Assembly: GCA_021613375.1 (NCBI GenBank)
Contig: CM038719.1
Location: forward strand, 35,511,747 to 35,575,746
Source of the DNA: Megaleporinus macrocephalus
Taxonomy: Eukaryota; Chordata; Actinopteri; Characiformes; Anostomidae
Reading direction: 5' to 3'
Length of the DNA: 64,000 nt
Shown: in pieces, positions 55,426-64,000 of the stretch
How positions within the stretch are numbered: position 1 is the first letter of the stretch
Layout of the letters: the number at the start of each line of letters is the position of its first letter
Position numbers and translations under genes: made by a program
The notes under the pieces: generated by a model
What the model saw: only the letters and a program-made list of their open reading frames with translations
What the model was told of the DNA's origin: nothing
Database searches by the model: none

Positions 55426-56360
55426 AAACCATCAGCCGTCACTTGTAGTAAAGAGGTTTATATTTCAGGTGTATAAAGTTTGAATGTTTAATGTGATATA
55501 TTTTATGTCTGTCAGTATGAACTCTATAATATATAGTATTTCTGTTAATAATACAGGACGAGCTGTAAGATATTCCTGCTCTGCAAGCTTATTTAGGACA
55601 CTGTAGGACAAACCAGTGTTGAAAGTACTGGACGTAACAGATAACAGCTGATTTTTTTTTTTTGGAAATGTTTAGAAATATATTCATAATTCACACATCA
55701 ATAACAATTTACCTATTATTAATTTCTTTCTAACAAAGAATAATATAAAATATCAAATACTTCACTTGAATCATGCAGTGAATACTTTTCAATTGTTCAT
55801 AACTGTTTTTAATAAGTATGACTCTGTAATATAAGTACTGTATAATTATTCACCCTGAATTATAAATATCTACATGTCATTATTAAAATGCATTATAATG
55901 AACTGTGATGAACTTGTGTTAGTATGTATTTACTTCTATGTATTGTAGTATGTATTTTTATTCATTTGGAGACCCAAGCATTAATTGTAGGTTATTATTA
56001 CATCCTTAAAAATCATTATTAATTTTTGTGATTATGCTTAGAAAGCATTGGTATCAGATTACAAAGATACATATTTTCAAGATAGTTTGAGTGTATGTAG
56101 TATAGTATATAGTATATATATAGTATAGTATATACTACTGTATGTAGTAGTATAGAGAGATATAATAGCATTAATAATAGATTCTGAACATGTGCCTTAT
56201 AGAAAGTGTCATTAAAGTTTGTACACATTTACATCCAAAATATAAAAAAAAGATTTGTATTATCATCAAACTTATATTTGCTAAAATGCAAATCAGAATG
56301 AATAAATGATGTTATTAAGCTGTTACAGAGTTCAATCTCCCTCTGTTTATCTTCTGCTCT
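55426..56360. other. Intergenic Tc1-like fragment to A8
   Basis: AT-rich, no gene. A TATAG-rich low-complexity stretch lies at about 56093-56150. From 56190 it matches the A1 3' flank, including a perfect plus-strand octamer ATGCAAAT at 56286-56293. Confidence 0.6.
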
Positions 56361-56399
56361 AGTTTTTGTACAGCTGTCTGTATGAGTCCCACCACTGTG
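56361..56399 (-). other. 23-RSS of V gene A8
   Basis: Heptamer CACAGTG (56393-56399), 23 bp spacer, nonamer ACAAAAACT (56361-56369). Confidence 0.93.
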
Positions 56400-56837
56400 A
56401 GGGTCTCTAGCACAGTAATACACTGCAGTGTCTTCAGGCTTCAGTTGACTCATGTGCAGGTAGAAATTAGAACTGTCCTTGGATGCTGTGAATCTGCCCT
56501 GAACTGTCTGGGCTGAGCTCTTGTAAGATTCAGAATAATAGTAAATAATCCATTCCAGTCCTTTTCCAGGAGCCTGTCTGATCCAGTACATTCTAGTGCC
56601 CCCCAAATTGAATCCACTGCAGGCACAGGTCAGTTTGTGAGATCCACCTGGAGCCACTGTTACTGACCCCTCAGACTGTGTGAGAACAACCTGAGAGTGG
56701 ACGCCTGAACAGAGACACAAAGAAACAGCAGGTTAAATATTGTTAGTTTATTTAAAGCATTAATATTGATCCTCATTGAGACACATTACAGACTCACATC
56801 CTGCAATCAGCAGCAGCAGTAAAGACGTGAGGAACAT
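56400..56837 (-). CDS. IGHV: IGHV gene A8 (family A), apparently functional
   Basis: Leader exon 56798-56837, intron 56705-56797, V exon 56400-56704. CDR1 NLGGTR, FR2 [17 protein letters not shown]2 YYYSESYK, end TAVYYCARD. Open. Both flanks resemble A1, but CDR1 and CDR2 do not. Confidence 0.92.
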
Positions 56838-56914
56838 GGTGTTTGTGGAGCTGGAGCTGATCAGAGATACCAGAAAGCTGGAGATCCTCTCCAAACTGTG
56901 CTTCATTTACTCTA

Positions 56915-56948
56915 CATATAGAGGAGGAGGTTCAGGAGAAGTTTGCAT
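56915..56948 (-). promoter_or_regulatory. V promoter of A8
   Basis: ATGCAAAC (56941-56948) and CTATATG (56915-56921). Confidence 0.75.
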
Positions 56949-57016
56949 ATCAGCTCAGTGATGTAAGACACTGACTGACACGAGTATAACAGGCAGGTTT
57001 GTTTTTTGAATAAAGG

Positions 57017-57030
57017 TCGCCCCCTACTGG
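57017..57030 (-). promoter_or_regulatory. CTCF-like motif upstream of A8
   Basis: Minus strand CCAGTAGGGGGCGA, 13 of 14. Confidence 0.55.
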
Positions 57031-58494
57031 AACATAAATAAAATATGAGGGATATCATTACACAGCTTCACTCAGAGTGATGTTTAGTCTGTTTGCTGGA
57101 GATGTTCTGAACATTCAGTCAGTGTCATATGATTCAACTCTCTGTGTAATGTTTAATGTATGTAATATATATTGATATGGATATTCTTCAAACGTACCTT
57201 ATTATGTAAATTATAAATGTACACTTTAGAACATAAAAATACAGATAACATTTACAACAATCATCACTATGAAACGTTAGACTTGCTGTAATTTTTTTCC
57301 AAGAAATCCACACGAATATTTTTTCACACCTCAGTCTTAGAAGTTGGTTTTACATTTCCAGCATCTGGCAATCCACATAATCCAAAACACATTGAGTGAT
57401 GTTGAGGTGTCTACTGGGTTAGTAATACCAGCAGCTTCTTTTAGGGATATCTGCAATATGTCTTGATCTTCTCATCAGCATGCTGGTGGTTGTCCAAATC
57501 CACATCTTAGATGTCCAGCTTTGGTGTTTAAGTCCTATTGTTCTTCAATTTTTATCTCAGTATCAGTATGTTGATAGCTACACGTCACTTTCAGATATTA
57601 TCAGAGCAGATCTTGTATGATTGTTAGAAGTTCCATTTATTCTGTATATTCTTTGAGTTACATCTTCAGAAAAAAACTTTACTTCTCTTTGGTCTCCTAA
57701 GAAACATCTACTTCATACTTGGAGATGCACATGAGAATGATATGTGTGCTTCTATGAATGTTAGAATCTATTTGAAGAAGAACATGTCAGTGAGACCTTT
57801 GGGAGGATGCAGCTGAAGCTGGTAGTGTGAAGTGTCTGTAGAGACATCTGTTGTAGATGTTGCTGTGTGATTGGTTGAAATGTGGTTGTGTATGATTGTG
57901 TTCTGTTGTGGTCTAATCAGTGTTACTTTAATGTTCATGGTCAGTGGGTGTTGTATGGCTGTTGGGGACCTTCCCCTCTATTTTCAGTGTTGCATATTAA
58001 TAAAATTTAATATTAAATATATCATCCCTGTCAAAGAACCCACAACAACAAGTATCTGTGAAAGAGTAACTTCACAGGAGAGTGCAAAACACATTCTTAG
58101 CTCTCAGTGTAAGTCAGTTTAAGGAAGTTTCATTGAAAGTGATTTTGGACCATCTCTATTTGTGCTTTCATCACAATTTTTACACAGTTTAAAAAACAGA
58201 AACGTTGTTCAAGTGATAACTCTGCTGAAAATGAACATTCATGTTTTGCAAATCTCTGGTTTCTAATTTCCTAAAGCTGACAAATGTCCTGTTTTGTTTT
58301 TTATTTTTATGACTTAATATTTTTAAACTAAACTCTGTTTCAGTTTAAAGGGGGTCATTTTACCATCATACCGAATTATTAAACTCTGTACTTTATTGTG
58401 AATTTGGTTGTAAATAATGTCATTAAACTGAATCTAAATTTCATGATATAAGAAACACAAACACACAAATACATGTACTTGAGTGTCGGCTCTG
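57031..58494. other. Intergenic A8 to B10
   Basis: No gene. Resembles 2100-3760 with a deletion at about 57492 that removes the LTR-like repeat. No relic E is recognisable here. Confidence 0.65.
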
Positions 58495-58533
58495 TGTTTT
58501 TGTACAGCGTGTACATCAGTTAGAGTCACTGTG
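58495..58533 (-). other. 23-RSS of V gene B10
   Basis: Heptamer CACAGTG (58527-58533), 23 bp spacer, nonamer ACAAAAACA (58495-58503). Confidence 0.92.
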
Positions 58534-58927
58534 AGTATCTTGCACAGTAATACACAGCTGTGTCTTTAGTCTGCAGATTCTGTCCTTGTAAAGTTATTGT
58601 GTTGGTTCCAGTGTTTCTGGAGATGCTGAACCTGCTTTTCAGTTTATCACTGTAATATAAGCTCCCACCACTATTGATAAATCCAATCCACTCCAGAGCT
58701 TTTCCTGCAGGCTGTCGGATCCAACCTGTGTACTCGCTACTGACTGGACGGACCACCATGGAAGCAGGCTGAGTCAGTTCATAACAGTGAACACCTGTAG
58801 ATCAGAAATATATAAATATATATGTGAACATGATATAAACTAAACTCTAACAGAGTGAAATGTGTTGTTTACTGAATAACTCACAGGACTCAGCTGTCAG
58901 CAGGAGCAGTAGAGATGTAGAGAAAAT
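58534..58927 (-). pseudogene. IGHV: IGHV pseudogene B10 (family B): lost first Cys and start codon
   Basis: Leader exon position 58885-58927, intron 58795-58884, V exon 58534-58794. A 39 bp in-frame deletion near 58742-58746 joins MVVRP to VSSEYTGW and removes most of FR1, including the first disulphide cysteine. In the leader the start codon position reads ATT instead of ATG. The rest ([33 protein letters not shown]) is open and close to B4 and B5. Confidence 0.9.
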
Positions 58928-58992
58928 GGTTGGTGTGGAAGTTAGACCTGTTGCAGGTTCTCTGTTCTCCAAAGTTAAGTAGAGAGTGTCTT

Positions 58993-59040
58993 CTAAATAA
59001 AGACAGCAATGGATGTTTGGGGTGGGGCTTGTATTTGCTT
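58993..59040 (-). promoter_or_regulatory. V promoter of pseudogene B10
   Basis: AAGCAAAT (59033-59040) and TATTTAG (58993-58999). Confidence 0.6.
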
Positions 59041-59445
59041 ATGTCCCATGAGAATCAAATCTATTTAAGACCCGAGTTGAGGGCAGTAGTTTTAAAGCAG
59101 TTCATTCATGTCAGGAAGCTCTTCTCTGCCTGTTTACAACAATTAAAGAACATTTTAACTTAAATTCAAATATATATTAATGTCCATCTTATCATCTCCC
59201 TGTATACATTAATTCCACCAAGACAATGTCTGAACAATCTTCTCAAATACATCTTCAAAATGTGGAAACATATATGAAATTAAGTTTGTCGTTAATGTTG
59301 AGGAGGTGCGCGTTCATGTGTTTACTGCTTGTTAAACACACTGTAGTGAATATAATACTATTGTTTTCATTCATTATTCAATTGCCTTATTATATAAACT
59401 CCCATCCACTCAGAACTACTCTATATGTAGTGAATTAGTGAGTAG

Positions 59446-59459
59446 ATGCCCCCTACTGG
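59446..59459 (-). promoter_or_regulatory. CTCF-like motif upstream of B10
   Basis: Minus strand CCAGTAGGGGGCAT, 13 of 14; kept although the gene is dead. Confidence 0.55.
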
Positions 59460-60689
59460 AAAATAGATAACATTTCAGTACATACTTTCTTACCTTTTGT
59501 CATATTATGTTAAATTATGTTCAGGAGCTGTTAATTCATCATCTATGTTCTAAACTTTCACAGGAATAGGAATATTAATTATGGATTAACTATGAAGCTG
59601 TTACTAAACAATCATCTCATACTGTTTTAAAGACTAGTTATTGAGATATGACATGAAAACAATATTTGGTCAATTGTATTCTTGGTAATGTTTAAAAACG
59701 TTTATGTTCATGAATTGAAAGTAACACAGATTGGTGCTGTAATTAAAACTGTATTTATGAAGAAGTAACATACAGTGATCCTCATTAAAACTCATATCTT
59801 AAATAAATGGACAGTAAAACAGGCCAGTTCCAAAATTCTAGACTTTTACATAGCAGTCTTGACAATCAGGACAAGCTACAGCTAGTACCAGCATCGGAAT
59901 GTTACTGTGTGATTTAAGGTGGATCAAAACATTTAACACAACAAGCTGGAATAAAAAATCCCACAAGTTGTTAGTTTCCTGTGCACGTTTGACTCCTGAA
60001 CAATATTGAGCTGCTTCATTCAGTGATTAACACTGAAGAGACTGAAGAGACGAGCAGTTCCACCTTTATTAGCATCACAACCCCAACAGTAACCTGTAAG
60101 TAGCAGCCATGCTGTGTGAGTGTATCACTGTCTGCTGGATGAAGCAGATCATCTTAAACTGAGTTTTATATTAACTTTAATTTACTGTGTGTTGATGTTG
60201 GGATGAAAGTGAATAGTCAGTATAGGTAATGTTAGATACTAGCAAGCTCCAAATAACTAACATAGCTAACTAAATAGCATGTTTAAACATCCTGTCCTCT
60301 GTTTAAACAACCAGCCAATCAGAGCAGTTCTTATCAAAATATTAATGAGCTCACCATCAAAAGAGAAAACAGTTCATTTTATTCATAGGGAGTTAACTGA
60401 GTGTTAAAATGGCATTGGAGTGTTTTTCACCCTGACCAAAGTCACATACCTCCTATGCATAATTATGTACTATGTACAATTCAAACACTTTAGAAAACAC
60501 ATTAAGTGATGCTGAGAGTCTAAACATTCTGGTTCCGTTGACTTACATTAAAAGTGTAGACAGTTTTCATCCTCTCTGACATATTGGAGATTGACGGACA
60601 GTGATGATATCCATGTTGTTGAAACTGAACTGCCATTTTGGTGCATATTCAAGAATTTTGTATTAACACAATTAAATGTACCTTATATT

Positions 60690-60800
60690 TCAATGGCCTG
60701 TGTTTTATTCCCAGGTCGGGCAATTAGAGATCTTTCTGTGTGGAGTTGGTATGTTCTCCTAGTTCTCCTAGTGGCTGTGAGGGTTTTCTTAGGGTGGGTG
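60690..60800. repeat. SINE-like repeat
   Basis: Same family as 49150-49260. Confidence 0.45.
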
Positions 60801-61256
60801 TATGTGTGAATGTGTATGTGGTGTTTAGGTTTCACTCAAATGTAAAGATTTTGTAATGGTTGAGGAAAGATTTAAAAATTAATTTATGTGTATTACTTTT
60901 CATATTGTATTTGCAGAGCTGAAAGTGGCACCACATCATAACCAAACTTTTTTCCCAATCTAACCATTTTCCTTTCCTTTACATCACAAGATAAAGTCAC
61001 CAGGCTTTTTTTTAATAAATACTCTGATTAAAGGGGTCGTTTGAAAGAGTGGAAGCTGATCGGATGAAGTTACAGTTACAGTTACAGAGGTTTTTATTAG
61101 GACGTGAATTATGAGTGAATTTTTTAACAGCAGAATGAAATATGATGCATTATATTACAATCACAATAAACAGTTCCTCCACCAAGTCAAAGACATTTAC
61201 AACTTTAGTAAACTTGACAAACTGTCATACCGAGTTCACGCTCACTCTTCTGCTCT

Positions 61257-61295
61257 AGTTTTTGTACAGCTGTCTGTATGAGTTCCACCACTGTG
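61257..61295 (-). other. 23-RSS of V gene A9
   Basis: Heptamer CACAGTG (61289-61295), 23 bp spacer, nonamer ACAAAAACT (61257-61265). Confidence 0.93.
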
Positions 61296-61731
61296 AGGAT
61301 CTAGCACAGTAATACACTGCAGTGTCTTCAGGCTTCAGTTGACTCATGTGCAGGTAGAAATTAGAACTGTCCTTGGATGCTGTGAATCTGCCCTGAACTG
61401 TCTGGGCTGAGCTCTTGCTACTCTCAGAATCATAGTAAATAATCCAGTCCAGTCCTTTTCCAGGAGCCTGTCGGATCCAGTGCATGTTATAGCTGCCCAC
61501 ACTGAATCCACTGCAGGCACAGGTCAGTGTGTGAGATCCACCTGGAGCCACTGTTACTGACCCCTCAGACTGTGTGAGAACAACCTGAGAGTGGACGCCT
61601 GAACAGAGACACAAAGAAACAGCAGGTTAATTATTGTTAGTTTATTTAAAGCATTAATATTGATCCTCATTGAGACACATTACAGACTCACATCCTGCAA
61701 TCAGCAGCAGCAGTAAAGACGTGAGGAACAT
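61296..61731 (-). CDS. IGHV: IGHV gene A9 (family A), apparently functional, hybrid flanks
   Basis: Leader exon 61692-61731, intron 61599-61691, V exon 61296-61598. CDR1 SVGSYN, FR2 [14 protein letters not shown] (Asp for Glu), CDR2 YYDSESSK, end TAVYYCARS. Open. Its 3' flank matches A5 (and A2, A7), but its 5' flank matches A3 and A6, which suggests origin by crossing-over between two A genes. Confidence 0.92.
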
Positions 61732-61808
61732 GGTGTTTGTGGAGCTGGAGCTGATCAGAGTTAGCAGAAAGCTGGAGATCCTCTCCAAACTGTGCTCCAT
61801 TTACTCTA

Positions 61809-61842
61809 CATATAGAGGAGGAGGTTCGGGAGAAGTTTGCAT
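61809..61842 (-). promoter_or_regulatory. V promoter of A9
   Basis: ATGCAAAC (61835-61842) and CTATATG (61809-61815). Confidence 0.75.
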
Positions 61843-61886
61843 AACAGCTCAGTGATGTAAGACACTGACTGGTTTTTGAATGAAGG

Positions 61887-61900
61887 GCGCCCCCTATTGG
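61887..61900 (-). promoter_or_regulatory. CTCF-like motif upstream of A9
   Basis: Minus strand CCAATAGGGGGCGC, 13 of 14. Confidence 0.55.
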
Positions 61901-63926
61901 AAAATAAATAAAACATGAGGGAATTAATTTCACAGCTTCACTCAGAGTGATGTTTAGTCTGTTTTCTGGAGATGTTCTGAACATTCAGTCAGTGTCAGTA
62001 AATTCAAATCTTACTGTAATGAATGTCTGTATTATACATTAATGTGGTTCTTCAAATACTTGTTATTTAAAACACATAAAGATTATATGTACAACAATCA
62101 TTACTGTGAAAAGCCAGACATGGATTTATTTTTTGCAAAAAATTCTTAGAAGTTGTTTTTACATTTTCAGCTTCTCAGCATCGACATAATCCTAAATACA
62201 CTGAGTAATGTTGAGGTATCTACTGAGGTAGTCATACCAGCAGCTTCTTTTATGGATAAGTATGTCTTGATCTTCTCATCAGCATGCTGGAGGTTGTTAT
62301 CTTGCTATAGAATAAATTTCTTCCCAATCAAAACGATTCCCAGATTATTTCCATTGTATGATTCATTAGAATTGGTTTGTACTGATCAGCATTCATGATG
62401 CCTTTAATTAAAACAGACGACCAACTCTGGATGTGCTTCTATACACTCCAACTGGGTCATGGTGCCCGTCTCTGCTATATCTCAACCAGAGGACTACACT
62501 CGCCAGAACCCCCTGCTTGATGAGGTCACCCTGATGTGTCCTGCCCCAGCCTATCGATCACCGTCTCCTGAAAATTGAGTTCACCTGTTTATAATTACCT
62601 GTGTGTGTATAGTCACTGCTCTGTTCTCTTGCTCTTTGCTCTCTGAGCGTTCTTGTCTGATGGCCTGTATCGTGTTTGATCTTCTTCCTCGTGTTTTGTT
62701 TTGACCATGTCTTTGATATTACAGTTTTTTACTCTGCCTGTTCTTTTAACCATTCCTACAGTGAGCCCCCACTTCAATAAAGCCCTTTGCTGATTTTTAA
62801 CTCCGCGAGCGTCCGTTCTGTCCTTCAAGCCTGACACACTGATCCTCCATCATCCTTTACTCATGACAGTGAAACATAAGTAAACATGGTTTGAAGAGTG
62901 TTTCAGTGCTTTAGTGGTACACCTACTGTCTTGTGTTACTTTCAGAACACTCAGATTCAGACTCACTGATCCTTACTCCACATCTTAGATGTCCAGCTTT
63001 GGTGTTTAAGTCCTATTGTTCTTCTATTCTTATCTTAGTATCAGTACATTGACAGCTACACGTCATTTTCAGATATTTTCAGACTAGTTCCATTTTTTTC
63101 TGTATCTTTTAGAGATTTTTAATCTACACATTCAGAAAAACAAACTTCACTTTCCCTTGGTCTCCTAAGAAACATCTGCTTCATACTTAGAGATGCACAT
63201 GAGAATGAAATGTGTGCCTCTATGAATGTTAATATCTCTTCGAAGGAGAACATGTCAGTGAGATCTTTGAGAGGATGGAACTGAAGCTGGTTGTGTAAAG
63301 TGGCAATAGGTGCACAAAAGTAAAGAACAGATATATTAAATATGGGAGACACACTCCTGGTGTAAAAAAAGACATCAGCTGTAGATGTTGCTGTGTGATT
63401 GGTTGAAATGTGGTTGTGTATGATTGTGTTTTAATTAGTGTTACTTTAATGTTTATGGTCAGTGGGTGTTGTATAGTTGTTGGTGACCTTCCCCTCTATT
63501 TTCAGTGTTGTATTTTAATGTAATTTAATATAAAATATCATCCCTGTCAAAAAAACCCACAACAACAACATGTATCTGTGAAAGAGTATCTTTACAGGAG
63601 AGTGCAAAATACATTCTTAACTTTAAGATTTTAATGAAAGTGATTTGGAGCATCTCTGTTTGTGCATTCATCATATTTAGTACGCAGTTTAAAAACAGAA
63701 ACGTTGTTCAAATGATAACTTTAGTAAAACTGTACATACAAGCTTTGCATTGCAAGTCTCTGGTCTCCTATTTCCTAATGTTTTAAGAACAAAAGGTAAA
63801 AAAGTCTTCAGAGTAAATAGAAATAATTCAGAAAAAGTATAGAACGCTACTGTAAATGCATGTAGTTTGGTAAATCATTATTATATATGTTTTTTTTTAT
63901 TATTATGCATATTCTATATGCATTAT
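61901..63926. other. Intergenic A9 to relic E6
   Basis: No gene. Near copy of 29161-30981; contains the LTR-like repeat at 62457-62867. Confidence 0.7.
62457..62867. mobile_element. LTR-like element, near complete
   Basis: TCATGGTGCCCGTCTC to ACTCATGACA, with AATAAAG. Same element as 24173-24561 with an additional TTTTACTCTGCCTGTTC insert shared with 29654-29959. Confidence 0.5.
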
Positions 63927-64000
63927 CCCTGGACCCTAATCTGAACCAGGCTGTGCCATCATCAGCAAGGACATAACCAGTAACCTCACAGAACAACCTG
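63927..64000 (-). pseudogene. V relic E6, cut by window end
   Basis: The first 74 bases of another E relic (CCCTGGACCCTAATCTGAACC to CAGAACAACCTG), like E3. A family B gene is expected just beyond position 64000. Confidence 0.6.

Larger units (their letters stand above)
59150..61256. other. Intergenic B10 to A9
   Basis: No gene. Near copy of 47640-49673. Contains a SINE-like repeat at about 60690-60800. Confidence 0.7.

Noticed and set aside
54487..55448. Plus-strand frames over the Tc1-like region
   Set aside because: Antisense to the transposase fragment.
62613..62837. Minus-strand 74-codon frame
   Set aside because: Lies in the LTR-like repeat; charged low-complexity translation without homology that I recognise.
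1..64000. D, J or constant-region exons
   Set aside because: No W-G-x-G J motif, no 12-spacer RSS pair and no C-domain frame was seen on either strand.
1..64000. Light-chain or T-cell receptor V genes
   Set aside because: YELTQP at the start of family B resembles lambda V, but W-I-R-Q with K-(A/G)-L-E-W-I and the C-A-R end fit heavy chain.
1..64000. CRISPR arrays, tRNA or rRNA genes
   Set aside because: No regularly spaced short repeats; the only tRNA-like signal is the box-B-like word in decayed SINE-like repeats.

Overview
This window is a stretch of a teleost fish immunoglobulin heavy-chain variable (IGHV) gene array. Every V gene lies on the minus strand. The evidence is a repeating gene design: a 40-52 nt leader exon, a 61-131 bp intron, and a V exon with W-I-R-Q in FR2 and a Y-Y-C-A-(R/A/K) end. 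Each V exon is followed directly by a recombination signal (CACAGTG-type heptamer, 22/23 bp spacer, A-rich nonamer). The base composition is AT-rich, and the decayed Ty3/gypsy, LINE, Tc1-like and SINE-like elements are typical of ray-finned fish. An ostariophysan host is a guess; I cannot name the species. No D, J or constant segments were seen. From the V orientation they should lie to the left of position 1.

I count 25 V genes in four sequence families (my labels). Family A has nine (A1-A9; FR1 contains TCACSGF), family B ten (B1-B10; mature start YELTQP), family C four (C1-C4; EIRLDQSPAEVKKPGES) and family D two (D1, D2; GISLSSSPAQLKTPGES). Eighteen look usable: A1, A2, A3, A5-A9, B1, B3, B5, B6, B8, C1-C4 and D2. 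Seven carry visible damage: B2 (fusion deletion), B4 (no leader), B7 (stop plus dead splice donor), B9 (frameshift), B10 (lost first Cys and start codon), A4 (FR2 Trp to Arg) and D1 (FR2 Trp to Cys). Six short relics of a fifth V type (E) sit just 3' of B genes or where one is expected.

Layout from left to right: A1-E-B1-E-psiB2-[LINE]-C1 | A2-B3-D1-[Ty3/gypsy] | A3-E-B4-C2 | A4-E-B5-B6-C3 | A5-B7-D2 | A6-E-B8 | A7-B9-C4 | [Tc1-like fragment] A8-B10 | A9-E (cut by the window end). The psiB2-C1-A2-B3-D1 and B6-C3-A5-B7-D2 blocks are a duplication with a period of about 26 kb. The LINE and the gypsy element are present in the left copy only, and the right copy keeps recognisable empty sites, so both insertions are younger than the duplication.

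The genes share a regulatory plan. An octamer variant (with a TATA-like box in A, B and D) lies just upstream of each leader, and a recombination signal abuts each V exon. In families A, B and C a CTCF-like motif (CCAGTAGGGGGCGC type, motif strand minus, pointing toward the expected D-J-C side) lies about 180-660 bp upstream of most start codons. A few CTCF-like motifs point the opposite way, and one lies inside the gypsy LTR. These motif calls are by eye; binding is inferred only.
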